From Elmis aenea (taxonomy: Eukaryota > Arthropoda > Insecta > Coleoptera > Elmidae): a stretch of 64,000 bases of DNA. Below are positions 34,688-46,060 of the stretch, piece after piece. The stretch lies in contig OX393577.1 in NCBI GenBank assembly GCA_947652605.1, forward strand, positions 34,785,466 through 34,849,465. Reading direction: 5' to 3'. The first letter of the stretch is position 1, and each line of letters begins with the position of its first letter. The position numbers and the translations under genes were made by a program. A model generated the notes under the pieces. That model ran no database searches. It saw only the letters and a program-made list of their open reading frames with translations, and was not told the origin of the DNA.

Positions 34688-35904
34688 TACCGGGTGGTCC
34701 ACGTAGAAGGGCCACTATTGGGATCTTGTAAACGGTAAGAGCTAAAAAGAAGTTTAAATTAGACAAATTGTTCCATTTTCGGAGACCTATTCATTGATGC
34801 TTTAATGTTTTAAAAAATTTCCATGACACGCTAAATAATCAACAAAAATCAAAATAGGCATTTTTTTTAAATCGTTAATAACTCGGTTATACTCGATGGT
34901 ACAAAAATATTTTTGGGGGAAAAGTTGTAGATTTTTTTACGCACTATAAAATGAAAACATTCATTTGTTTCAATATTATTTCAATTCTTAGATAAATTAC
35001 CAACTTGCATTTTTTAAAAGGGAAACCCTAGTTGGCCATGACTTTATGTAGAAGAGTATTTTTTTAGCTTTTCAAAAATATATAGTTTCATATATTTGTT
35101 GCAAAAAATAGCCAAGATATGGCCAATTTTGTAAAAATTCGATCATCAAAGTTTGCCATGATTTCGTAAACAAGCGATGTTTGGAATTATTAAACAACTT
35201 AACGTCATTTCGAAGTAAATTTTTCAACTTTAAAGCAAATCCCTGTATTATTTTGTATTTTATAAGTGTTTATTGTGGTATTGTGAACATGGCTAAATTT
35301 GAACTCTTTGAAAAGTTTAATATGTTAGAATATTACTTTGTAAGTGATAAAAACGTAGCGGCTGTTTCAGAATTTACTTGGCAATGACGTTTAATTGTTT
35401 AATAATTGCAAACATCATTTGTTTCCGAAATCATGGCAAACTTTGATGATCGAATTTTTACAAAATTGGCCATATCTTGGCTAATTTTAGCAACAAGTAT
35501 ATAAAACTATATATTTTTGAAAAGCTAAAAAACTACTCTTTCACATAAAGTCCTGGCCAACTAGGGTTTCCATTTAAAAAAATGCAAGTTTGTAATTTAT
35601 CTAAGAATTGAAATAATATTGAAACAAATGAATGTTTTCATTTTATAGTGCGTAAAAAAATCTACAACTTTTTCCCCAAAAATATTTTTGTACCATCGAG
35701 TATAACCGAGTTATTAACGATTAAAAAAAAATGCTTATTTTGATTTTTGTTGATTATTTAGCATGCCATGGAAATTTTTTAAAACATTAAAGCATCAATG
35801 AATAGGTCTCCGAAAATGGAACAATTTGTCTAATTTAAACTTCTTTGTAGCTCTTACCGTTTACGAGATCCCAATAGTGGCCCTTCTATGTGGACCACCC
35901 TGTG
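34688..35904. mobile_element. Long-TIR foldback element with transposase N-terminus in its centre (1217 bp)
   Basis: Ends are TACCGGGTGGTCCACGTAGA and, from the right, CACAGGGTGGTCCACATAGA. Arms of about 470-480 bp pair closely. The left arm starts at the TA in GATATACCGG and the right end reads CACCCTGTG. The unique centre (about 35165-35430) encodes a transposase N-terminal remnant, annotated separately. A truncated relative lies at 10650-11153. Confidence 0.88.
35290..35387 (+). pseudogene. Transposase N-terminal helix-turn-helix remnant
   Basis: From an ATG at 35290 the frame reads MAKFELFEKFNMLEYYFVSD followed by KNVAAVSEFTWQ and a stop. The order (short start, EK.NML, aromatic pair, N..AAV, aromatic) matches the N-terminal HTH (DUF4817-like) of the insect transposases whose C-terminal parts are found at 8107-8560 and 40045-40868. 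Only about 32 codons are left, so it is a fragment in the loop of a foldback. Assignment is by pattern memory. Confidence 0.55.
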
Positions 35905-36059
35905 TTAGAGATTGAGATATTTCTTTATTTAGTTAGATCACCAGTGTGATTATATTTCATAGTAGAAAAAATATCTTTAAAAAAACATTTTAACGTCATT
36001 TAATATAGAATTTTCAGCGATTCACAAAAATTTCCGTTTAATTGGGGCTTATAGGGGTA

Positions 36060-36790
36060 TACAGGGTGGTCCAAATTCGATGGGATTACATGAGTATCTG
36101 GCTTCATATTCAAGACAGAAAAACGGTTATAATACCAAAAATGTGCAGTTTTTTTGAGACAAACTCAGAACCGTTACTGCTACATACCTGCTGATTCTAA
36201 CTATACATATTGTTGTTATCTTATGTTCAAATGTTTATGTTTATCTCAACAACAAATTAAAAAGCCTTCGTAACTTGTACCAAATGTGTTTTAAAACGTT
36301 TTACACCTTGTTTTTTTTTCACAGCCTACTGTTTTAGTTTAAAAAAAAAACTAAAAAACCTTTGAAACTTGCGTTTTATTAAAAATAACTACATCAACCC
36401 TTATATATTTGGGATGAGAAAAAAATAAGGAGTTTAAATAGGTAATAGCGAACTAAAGCTTCCATTTTAAAAAAGGCAAGTCTGTGTTATAATTTTTTAC
36501 CGGCGAGCGCAAAAAATGTTTTTTAGTGTAATCGAATTTCACATTAAATATCTAACAACAATATTTCCAAATTTTTTTGATATTTACAAGAATAACGAGG
36601 TATGACACATCATAAATATGACAAAAACAGTTTTTTTTTTCCTAATAACTCAAAAACCGAAAATGACAGAATATTTTAGAAACCGGTTTTGAGTTAAAAT
36701 ACTGCACATTTTTGGTAATTTAACCGTTTATCTATCTTAAATATTAAGGGAGATACTTTTGTAATCCCACTGAATTTGAACCACCCTGTA
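36060..36790. mobile_element. Foldback element nested in a family 1 relic (731 bp)
   Basis: Ends TACAGGGTGGTCCAAATTCG (left) and TACAGGGTGGTTCAAATTCA (from the right), flanked by TA. The arms pair over about 150 bp and more loosely inward. Joining the flanks gives TTATAGGGGTA plus CACTCAAACTGAATCA, which resembles the right end of family 1 (TTATAGGGGTGCGACAGTCAAACTGAATCA in two parts at 41262-41291). The element therefore appears to have inserted into an older family 1 end. Confidence 0.82.
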
Positions 36791-37829
36791 CACTCAAACT
36801 GAATCATTAGGTAAGTATTATGTAGCCTTAAAAAAAAATGATCCCCTAATGATATTTATTGTGCATCTAAATGTTCGCTAAATGGTGCTTCTTATGTGGT
36901 GCTAATGTAACAAAACTGTTGTACATTAGGTATCTTTTACACAAACCTTTACATTATAATGTGTCTACAAGGTGTACCTAATTCAATTTTTTACCAGACG
37001 ACAAACCACGCTTTTTCTCGAATATGCAAGTTAGACAAAGCATTAATTTGAAGGTCTGAAGCATGTCTTGGCGCAAAGTTCGCTGTTTTCCTTAGTTCAT
37101 GTTAACGGTGGTTTGCCTGTTCGTGGTTTGTCTCCCACTGTTCCATCCTTCCGGAATCACGATACACAATGCACCGAAAAGGATGCGTTTAAATCGTTTT
37201 CACGCTGGTTTGCCCTTTAACCTGCGGTGGTGTAGTAAATGTTCAAAAATCTGCACGACAGTTTGCGTTTCTAATTTCATGAATATATTGATTTGAGAGT
37301 TCAGCATTACACGTGAAATTAATTTAAAAAAATAAATCTTTAAAATCTTGACAATCTTAAATCTTCCTAAAAAACTTTACAACTAAAGTCGTTTTCGAAC
37401 CACAACTCATGTTGGCACGATGCTTAATGTCTGTTTTTAAATTGTTCAAATTACTTTTTAAAATTTGTTTTCAATCATTATAAAGTTTTACTGCTTTTTT
37501 TAACGTGACCACACTTATTTCCTTAAAACCTGACGTTTATTTGAGTGGAGTAGTAATTGGAAAACTTAATTAACATTTTGACAGTCGATTCATCACAATT
37601 TTCATTATAAACTGTGTAAACTGTGTAATTAGCCCAATATTGACATAAGTGTCTGGATGGAGATTTAAGATAATGATTGTGAGTACAAATTAATTCGCAG
37701 GCTTTTGTAGAGAACTATGAATGGTAATGAAAAACTTATGGCAATGAGAATCTATTATAGAAATAGTTTGTAATTTAAAAAAAATGTGTTTTATGACTAG
37801 GTCAGATCGTTTAATTAATAGGTAAATAA
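36791..37829. other. Gene-free stretch
   Basis: No gene supported. GACAAACCACG at about 37005 is inverted at about 37121 (CGTGGTTTGTC), perhaps a small MITE. The 65-codon frame at 37099-37296 is in this slightly GC-richer part but has no recognisable domain. Confidence 0.35.
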
Positions 37830-37848
37830 TATTTTATGTACACTAGGG

Positions 37849-38365
37849 ACCCGAATCGCAAAGAATAATGGTTAATTCTCGGTTATCGGTTGTTTCCCAT
37901 TTTCGGTTATGAAATTGTAATGATTCAGTAACCGGCTCAAGAGAAACGGTTTGGTTCCGGTTTGGATTCACAGATACTTGATAGAAAGTTGTCAAAAATT
38001 GAAAAACAAAGTGTTCACTAAAAGAGTTATTAAAATATAAAAATTTTAAATTAATTTAAAAATTATAAATACGGGTAGGTATACGTTATTCTATTTGTTT
38101 ATGATAAAATTTGTCTAATTATAAATTAAACCTTTAAATTATTACTTAATTGTTCAAATATAGTTACCATACATATAAGTTATCCAATAGTAGGTACTAA
38201 AAATATCACCGATTCTAATCGTTGCATGAACCGGGTCTACCGGTTCACAGCAATCGATTCGGTTGTATTAGCGGTTCAACAATTTTAACACTAAAGGTTC
38301 AGTTTCGGTTCATGAAAAAAAATGGTTCGTTTCAGTCTAGGTTCCGGTTCCGGTTTGGTTCGGTT
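37849..38365. repeat. CGGTT-rich degenerate repeat, probably a transposon relic
   Basis: Dispersed variants of CGGTT, ACCGG and GGTTCGG cluster at 37849-37970 and 38205-38365, on both sides of an AT-rich middle. The left edge TAGGGACCCGAATCG looks like a hAT-type end, but no matching right end is present. Confidence 0.45.
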
Positions 38366-39815
38366 ATCTGATATACACACTATCAGCTTTTAGCATAGCG
38401 TTTAATTGTTTTTTAATAGTGTTTTAAAATATCTATGTATATGTATGATTATTAATTTTGAAGGAAAAAAAAAAGTGTTGAATTGTGGGATTGGCGGGTA
38501 AAGAATTTTGAAACAGTATTAAAATATCACTTTTTAATAATTTAAATGAAAGCAGAAGTACTTAGGTATTATTTTGCGTAATTGACTGGTAACAAGTTTG
38601 CTAAACAGACATTTGCAGTACATATAAAGTAGAATAACTTAATTGGCGATTCCTTGAATTCATAAATGATTGCAAGTAACATAATCTGGCTGTTTCCTAA
38701 GATTTCCTTCTTAATTATCCTATTCATTGTACCAACCAACAGGTGTTGTAGTTACATAGAACTAAGCTTAGAGCAAGATTATGCAAATCCACAGCAACAG
38801 ACGTCTAAATTAATTTACCTTTGCTGGAATCTCGCGGCTTAGTTTCTGAGCTTGTATTTTATACTCTAGTAGTGGTAAAACAAATTGGTAACTAATCATT
38901 TCAGATGTAGGTGAATGTGATTTCAGCAAACTTAAGAAAATCAAAATAATTTAAATTTCTTAATGTGTGATTATATAATAATAACAATTTTATGTTTAAT
39001 TAGCGATGTTTCGTACATTTAGGGATCTACATAATATGGTTGAAAGTATTCAATTAGACTAGCAACCAACTCTATTCATTGCGCGGTTGTGGGTCTACTA
39101 ATTACAGTTTTAATCCGTCAGTAAAATTTTGTGCATACAGCATGAAAAATGAACGCATCTCGTTTATTTGTTGTTGCAAAATGTTATTACCCCAAAAATC
39201 TTGACCGTTAAATAAAATATATCAAATGTTTATTTACTAAAAACTATTAGGTATAAATTTCTTCTTTTTTTTTGTTAGGGGTCATTTATAGACAAACCAC
39301 TGAGAAATAATTAAATTGTGCAACAAATAGCTTACTCAATACACTATCTGCATTCTCTAAGTACCATCATCCGTGTGCGCAATTAGTGCGTTAATGGCAA
39401 AGAACTTTTTAGTTTGAAAAACAAAATATTTTCCACAATGACGTGCATTCAGCGTCCCAGGAGAAGCTTAACATTGTTATTGTGGGTTGCGCTATTGAGT
39501 TACGCAAGGGCGGTATTTTAATTGCAGTGGAAATACCGCCAAGATCGATGAGCAAATTTTTGCGTGATCCCCCTAAAGTATCCAAACTATTTAAAGCGAA
39601 TAATAAATATAAAACTGTCACTAACACCCTTTTACAATAATAATTACACATAGTTTAAGCGAAAATAAAGCACGTTCAATACAAATTCAGAACGGGTGTA
39701 TACTAATAGGTAATACTGGTCATTAAAAATAAAAAAATAAAAAACTCACATTCATCTGTTTCGTCAAAAAAAATTAAAAATATGGTTTAGATAAGACAAT
39801 CTTGTCAAAAATTAC
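38366..39815. other. Gene-free stretch with one small hairpin
   Basis: No gene is supported. At 39509-39540 GGCGGTATTT faces AAATACCGCC, a 10-bp perfect stem. Overlapping frames at 39409-39651 (minus) and 39443-39640 (plus) share this less AT-rich block, but neither is recognised. Confidence 0.35.
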
Positions 39816-41298
39816 GTATGTCAAATCCTCCATAGATAACTGTTTTTTTTTTAAATTACATAGTATACATTTTATTGTTGATTCGGATAGAGCATTTAAT
39901 TCTGAATCCGACCATGTATTAAAAGAGTATGCATACATAAGAAAATTTTCGAGAAAAATCAGTTCAAAGTTTATTTATCAAATTATATCAACCAGTCTAT
40001 TTAACATAACAAAAAACGATCACCTCTGTAAATGACAGTTTAAAATGGCTGCAGAAACAAATATTTCTTATTCGTCCATTCAAACGATTTTAAAAACTAG
40101 TACAATGCAGCCATTCAAACTACATTTACATCAGGGGTTGCTCGCCAGAGATTACGAAAATCGTCTAAATTTTGGTGCGTGGCTGTCGGTTGCGAAAGAA
40201 AATAACGTTCTACATAAAATACTGGAGTCAGATGAGGCCCGATTTCATAACAATGGAATAGTCAATAGACATAATTGCCATTACTGGTCTAATGATTATC
40301 CGCACTGGCTAAGAGAAACAAAATTTCAAAATATCTGGGGCGGTTATGTGTGGTGTGGTAGAATTAATGGGCAAATTATAGGGTCAAAATTTTACGAAGG
40401 TGCCCTTAGTGGGCAAATTTACCTACAGTGTGGGCAAATTTACCTACAGTTTTTACAAGATGAACTACCGGGATTAATGGAGGACGTACCGCTAAACATA
40501 TTGCCTGATATGATATTTCAGCAAAATGGTGCACCCACACATAATGCTGCATTTGTAACAAATTTTTTAACTGCAACTTATCCAGAGAGATGGTTCGAAA
40601 ATCGGAGTGAAGGAGTTACGCGGCCTGCTAGGTCTCCTGATCTTACACCGTTAGATTTTTTTCTGGCAGTGTTTTGGAAAGAGTCTACAGGAAACTTCTC
40701 AGAGATGTCGAAGACCTGAAAAATAGTATCAACCTTGAGTGCAGTAGACTTACTGCTGACATTCTTTTACGAGCGTGTATTCAAGCAGTTACAAATAGAA
40801 GACAACTATGTTACAAAGCGGAGAGTGGTCACTTTGAACACATTAAAGTAAAATTTTTTATGTCAACGTTTATTATTTGTTTTTATTTTTATTAAAAATT
40901 TATTTTTAATATATTTTCATTGTTAGTTATAGTATAATTTTTAAGAGTTGATCTTTTTTTGTTGTTAAATAGACTGGTTGCTATAATTTGATAAATAAAC
41001 TTTGAGTTTATTTTTCTCGAAAATTTATTAATGTATGCATAGGTACTCTTTTAATACTTGGTCAGATTCAGAATTAAATTCTCCACCCGAATCAACAAAA
41101 ACATGTATACTATGTAATTTAAAAAAAAATAAACAGTTGCCTATCGCGGATTTGACAAACGTCATCGTAGTGATAATAAATGCACATCCTTTAATAGAGA
41201 ATTTGTCGCCGTTTCCAAAAATATAAGATTTGTTGGAATTATTTTCAATAATTAAAAAATTATAGGGGTGCGACAGTCAAACTGAATCACGCGGTATA
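39816..41298 (+). mobile_element. Family 1 transposon with transposase relic, 5' truncated
   Basis: The right end (41262-41298) reads GTGCGACAGTCAAACTGAAT then CACGCGGTATA, the family 1 terminus. From about 39816 (GTCAAATCC) the left part matches 2653 onward of the complete foldback 2507-3461, but the outer 140 bp of the left arm are missing. The centre holds a transposase pseudogene. The copy links the family 1 foldback to a coding parent. Confidence 0.85.
40045..40868 (+). pseudogene. Tc1/mariner-related (DDE_3-type) transposase, truncated, frameshifted, second Asp mutated
   Basis: A frame of 224 codons (40045-40719) continues after a frameshift in the next frame (from about 40674) to about 40868. 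Motifs in order: first catalytic Asp in SDEARFHNNG (residue 63); YEGALSGQIYLQ (117-128); FLQDELPGLMEDVPL (136-150); FQQNGAPTHN (158-167), where the family has QQDGAPPH, so Asp is replaced by Asn at 161; RSPDLTPLDFFL (196-207). After the shift come RDVEDLKNSI and the ending ESGHFEHIK. A 21-bp direct duplication at about 40411-40451 repeats GQIYLQ. The N-terminal DNA-binding domain is missing. The enzyme cut and rejoined transposon ends at TA sites; this copy cannot be active. Family names are from memory. Confidence 0.88.
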
Positions 41299-41324
41299 TT
41301 TCAGTTACAAATAAAAATTATGTT

Positions 41325-41470
41325 TCATTTTTCAACATAATTACCGTCCTTTTTAAAACACTTTTTGCAAAATAGCACCAACTTCTTTATTTCATAAGAA
41401 AAAAAGTGACAGAAATGCACCGATTCTTTGATCTCGCCATCACTATCGAATCTTCGTCCTCTCAATGCAT
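41325..41470 (-). pseudogene. mariner transposase C-terminus, minus-strand copy
   Basis: The minus strand reads LLKDALRGRRFDSDGEIKES and, after an irregular middle, CKKCFKKDGNYVEK and a stop. This is the usual mariner ending (ALRGRRF then KKC, GDYVEK). It meets the plus-strand mariner piece at 41475 head to head, so the two pieces cannot come from a single collinear copy. Confidence 0.75.
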
Positions 41471-41471
41471 C

Positions 41472-41993
41472 CTTCAGGAGTACGAAAGCTGGATGCATCA
41501 TTATGAGCCCGAAAGCAAGAGGCAATCTTCAGAATGGTGGCACACATTTTCTCCAGTCAAGAAGAAGTTCAAGTTTCTATGTTGTAAAGATTATGTTCAC
41601 TTTCTTCAGGGATATGAATGAACCAATTCTGGAGCACCACCAGAAAAAAGGCGAAACAGTTAATAGTTTCCGACATAGCACAATGATGGAGAAGGAACTA
41701 AAGCCAGAGTCCAAAGGTGTTCTTCTTCTTCATGATAACGCACGCCCTTACACGGCCGCTGTGAGACACAATTAGGATTTCAGGTTTCACAGCCTCGATC
41801 TTGCTCCCTCTGATTATCATGCGTCATAGACCGCTGAAGAACACTTTAAGAGGGCTAAGATTTCGGAGTGGTAATGAGGCCTAACAAACGGTGCATTCCT
41901 AGCTGAAGGCACAACCAAAAACTTTTTTTTTTTGTGGAGTAAAGAAGTTTGTCAAACAGTGTGAAAAGTTTTGTAAAAAGGATTATATAGAAA
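41472..41993 (+). pseudogene. mariner transposase, central and C-terminal domains, frameshifted
   Basis: The plus strand reads ESWMHHYEPESKRQSSEWWH (catalytic domain just after the first Asp; the family has DETWVHHYEPESK), then in another frame RDMNEPILEHHQKKGETVNS, then LLLHDNARPYTAAV with the second Asp kept, a stop, LDLAPSDYHAS (third-Asp block), and a tail with KAQPKTFFF and KKFVKQCEKF. Several frameshifts and stops make it dead. It is the SETMAR-like/mariner lineage (D34D transposases, TA target). It abuts a second, inverted mariner C-terminus at 41325-41470. Confidence 0.85.
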
Positions 41994-42298
41994 AATGCCA
42001 TATGATTTTCATCTTCAATTGAATTATGTATCTCAAAATACTCAATTTGCTGTTGCTTTTTTAAACACTCACGTACTTTTTAAGTAACTCAATATCTAAG
42101 CAGTATATTAAAGAAAGATTTTTGTTTTGTAGGAACTTGAGTGCCTTTAACGTACCACAAATAAACTGAAATGTATGGGGCAAAGTAACATACCAGAGGT
42201 GTTTTTTATATTAGCAGAATGAGACAGAAAATAGAAAGCGGTCGTGCTAAAAATATTTTGTTGTATAATATAATCATTTTTGATATGACAATGCGTTA

Positions 42299-42870
42299 AT
42301 GTTGGTCATATCTAATAAAATGCAAGCAGTTTATGGAGAGGCTTTTCCTAATAAAACTATGGTTTATAAGTGCTCACGTTTATTTAAACAAGGAAGACAA
42401 TCATTACAAGGCGATGATCGCAGTGATAAACCAATTGACGTCCCAACAAATGAACAAAAGCTGACGATGCCCTTTTGGATTATAATCGACTAAAATTTGG
42501 AGAAATCTCAGAAACTTTCAAAATATCCGAAAAAACGGCAGATAATAATCAGCATAAGGTGAGTGCCAAGAAGTCTTATACCGCATCAAAAAGACCACTG
42601 ACCTCGCTGTTGCAAGCAACTATTGAAGCTGTGTGGAGCCAATCCAGACACGTATCAACAGGATTGTTACTGGAGATTTATCCGTTGCCCAGTTCGAAAA
42701 AGAACTTTCATGGAAAGCATTTCGACGATGATGAGTCATTGCAGCAACAATAAATGAGCATTTTGAAGGCAAATCTAAAAACTGTTTTTATAAAGGGCTA
42801 CAAAAATTATTTACAAGATCTAACAAATGCAGAGAATACATTAAAAAATTAGATTATAAAACTTGAATTT
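42299..42870 (+). pseudogene. mariner transposase, N-terminus joined to C-terminus by internal deletion
   Basis: The first part reads MQAVYGEAFPNKTMVYKCSR and FKQGRQSLQGDDRSDKPIDV, the first helix-turn-helix of mariner transposases (YG...P...TVY.W..RF..GR.S..D..RSGRP). LKFGEISETFKISEKTADNN corresponds to the second. From about 42700 the reading jumps to KHFDDDESLQ and EHFEGKSKNCFYKGLQKLFT followed by RSNKCREYI, the C-terminal block. The whole D34D catalytic core is absent. It is therefore an internally deleted copy, distinct in sequence from the one at 41472-41993. Confidence 0.8.
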
Positions 42871-42988
42871 TCAGTCGTTTTTTATTCCATACCGCGAAAA
42901 TAAAAGCACTCCTTGGTTTAGCTTAATGTAATTCTATAGGCGAAAATTGCAACAAAGTCAGTTGCTTACGTTATCGTAAAGTGCTTTC

Positions 42989-43229
42989 CTTCTTCTTGTA
43001 CCTTTCGGTGTCGAGGTATGCTTTTCTACTTCTAGATTAGGTTTCTCCACACCTGTCTATCGTTGGCTAACTGTGGCACATCTCTCCAGCTGACTCTTTT
43101 CTCTTTTAACCTCTGTCTTACTGCGTATTTCTTGACTTCCTCTATTTATTTTTCCCTCTACTTCATTTTCCGTCCAATTTTTGTAAAGCTACTTTCCGGC
43201 ATGGGTAACAGTTGTCCAAATCATTTTAC
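42989..43229 (-). pseudogene. RTE-like LINE 3' end, second copy (uninterrupted)
   Basis: On the minus strand this aligns with 15837-15971 plus 17202-17290: IWTTVTHAGK against the GLDIYYACQ region, then KREKRVSWRDVPQLANDRQV and the terminal HRKVQEE. Here SWRDVP and LANDRQ are contiguous, whereas at 15972-17201 a hAT element separates them. It gives the pre-insertion arrangement. It contains stops and is not functional. Confidence 0.75.
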
Positions 43230-43984
43230 TTTTATAGTAAAATACGATGTAAAAACGATGTAAAAAACGAAGTCATTGTAATATTATCAATTTTAAATAT
43301 GTTAAAGCTCTTAAAAAATTGCGAAAACCTACGAATTTTTAAGATTTTTATTGATTTTTTTATTTACATACCTAAAGATCTTTTTAAACTACGTTTTTAT
43401 GATAAGTTGATCAAGTTGATCAAGTTGAATATCAAAACTAATTACATAAGACAAAATGTGGGTGGTCATAGCACCTTTGAGCTGTATTTAAAATGAAAAA
43501 TTTTCATCAATTTGACGAATAAGAGCTCACGTATTTAATTAAATAAGCTTTATTTTTTATTAACTGACAGCAGTTCTACTTAATACTGCACCCGCCCCAA
43601 GTTCGTTTAAGAATACAATTTCCCGTCCCCGGCGAGTTTATACTGCTTTAATAAAAATAAAGCTTTTAGTTGCCCTAATAAAGATAAATTAACGCAAAAA
43701 ATGAAAACTCACTTGGGGAAAAAAGCTACCTACCTTATCCGGATATAGCACTTAAAGAAAGGATAATATATCTGTGAAATATTGGACAATAAAAATAATT
43801 GTTAAATACGTTTCTCCATTATATCTTTGTTACACCAGAAATAGACTTTACGATTGTAATTGAATAATTTAAATGGAGCTATATTAGTTATGATATTAAT
43901 CAGAAATAAAAAACAAAAAGTAATCAATAATCGACATTAGCACACATTATAAAAAAAGTTGCTTTAATAATAAGAACAAATACA

Positions 43985-45665
43985 TACAGGGTGTCTCCGT
44001 TATCACCACAAATGTTGTAAGTGGTGATAGAGGACTTTTTTCTAAGAAAAAATTTCAAGTACAATTTTTTTCTAAAATCAATAGCTCAGCAGATATCAAC
44101 ACTTGCTTGATTTTTTTACACTTCTGCATTTAAAAGGCTCTGTCTCCGGAAATATCAATTTTATCGTAAAATACCTTTCAGCTTTTTAATAGAACATAAA
44201 ACTCTCTAAAAAACTGGCCATAATAATTTTTTGTCTACAGGCAATGGTTTAAAAGTTATAAGGCAGTTTATACAAACAAATGTGAAAAATTTAAAAACTT
44301 TAATTGCTTCTTTGACTTTGCAACCGCTGTATCTTTAAAACGAAAGGTTGTATAAAAAAACCGACGGCCCATTACGGATAGCAAATTTTATAGGCTACAA
44401 CTTTGGTCAAGTGAAATTTTCGGAAAGTTAAACCAATTTTTCGGAAAAGTCGAAAATAAGGAACAGAGTGCAAAAAAAAAAATTCCTAGAAATAATGTTT
44501 TGTATTAAATGCTTTTAAAGAGAGTGCGATTATGAACTAAAAATAAATGGAAGTCATTTTGAACACTTATTGAAGTAATTTTGTGGTTACATGTTAATTT
44601 TATTGCGTCAAGATGGATTTGCACTGTTTTGCATTTTATCGTTTTTTTTCCACCTTTTTCACTATTATAAACATTTCTATGATATATTTAGTTTTATTGA
44701 ACAACATATTTACCGAAGTTGTAGTCCGTTAAATGCCTTATCCGCAATAGGCATCCGTTTTGCTCTACGACGCGACGTTTCGTTAAAAAGATGCGGCGTT
44801 TTTAAAAATGTACATAACTTATTTATATGCAATTTTACAATATTTTGTTAAATTTGTTCGTTAGCTCTTAAAAAAAAAATGATAAGGGGTGGTTTTCTGA
44901 AGAATTTCAAACTTCATAAAAAGCTCTGAAACTGCTGAGATACATAATTTTATGAATGTTGCCGATGCTATGGCATTTTTAAATAAAAAATTATCATTAT
45001 TCCCCGGATTTTTCTTTTTCGAAAACGATAAAATGCAAAACAATGCAAATCCATTTTAACACAATAAAATTTACATGTAACCACAAAATTACTTCAATAA
45101 GTGTTCAAAATGACCTCCATCATTTTCAATTACATAATCGCACTCTCTTTAAAAGCATTTTTAAATACAAAACAATATTTCTAGGCAATTTTTTTTTGTA
45201 CTCTGTTCCTTATTTTCGACTTTTCCGAAAAATTTCACTAGACCAAAGTTGTAGCCCATAAAATTTGCTATCCGGAATGGGCCGTCGGTTTTTTTGTACA
45301 ACCTTTCGTTTTAAAGATACAGCGGTTGCAAAGTCAAAGAAACAATTAAAGTTTTTACATTTTTCACATTTGTTTGTACAAACTGCCTTATAACTTTTAA
45401 ACCAATGCCGGTAGACAAAAAATTATTATAGCCAGTTTTGTAGAGAGTTTTATGTTCTATTAAAAGCTGTAAGGTATTTTACGATAAAATTGATATTTTC
45501 GGCGACAGAGTCATATAAATGCAAAAGTGTACAAAAAAATCAAGTAAGTGTTGATATCTGCTTAGCATTTGATTTAAGAAAAAAGTTTTCCTTAAAATTT
45601 TGTCCCAGAAAAAGGTCCTCTATCACCACTTAAAATATTTGCGGTGATAACGGGGACACCCTGTA
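43985..45665. mobile_element. Very long-TIR foldback element, arms of about 660 bp (1681 bp)
   Basis: Ends TACAGGGTGTCTCCGTTATC (left) and TACAGGGTGTCCCCGTTATC (from the right), TA on both sides. The arms (43985-44652 and 45010-45665) pair nearly throughout, and only about 360 bp form the loop. Near the inner end of each arm lies the C-terminal coding tail of the transposase family: ECDYELKINGSHFEHLLK at 44522-44578 on the plus strand and ECDYVIENDGGHFEHLLK at 45145-45089 on the minus strand, each followed by a stop. Both point to the loop. Confidence 0.9.
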
Positions 45666-46060
45666 TATGGTACCTATTTGAAAAACAGCATTTTATCACT
45701 TGTAAAACTTTTAAAACAGTTTGATGGTAGTGCCTGTAAAGAATATTAATTTGAGAATAGATATTTGACATATTTTAAAGCAAAATGTCACCTTTACTAT
45801 AAAATAAGATATGTAAGTAACAATAATACCAGCAATAACTTGGTCGATCGTTCGTAGTTCTGGTAATGTTTTTAATAAATTTTAAAAGTTGGTGTCTTCT
45901 GCTATCGAACAACATGTTTACATTTTTGACACTGCGGTGTCTATTGCTGCGCAATATCTGAACGTGTATATAAAATTTTTCATTTCCCACCCCTGTTGCT
46001 TCTGTGCTTTAAGAGATGGAGTTATGTAATGTATTACAAAATATTTACAGATCGTAGGTA
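45666..46060. other. Gene-free spacer
   Basis: No gene supported. A 71-codon minus frame (45775-45990) includes RTTNDRPSYCW but matches nothing I recognise. Confidence 0.35.

Noticed and set aside
39409..39651. Overlapping plus and minus frames around a GGCGGTATTT hairpin
   Set aside because: Neither strand gives a recognisable protein; the shared openness follows from the palindrome and local composition.
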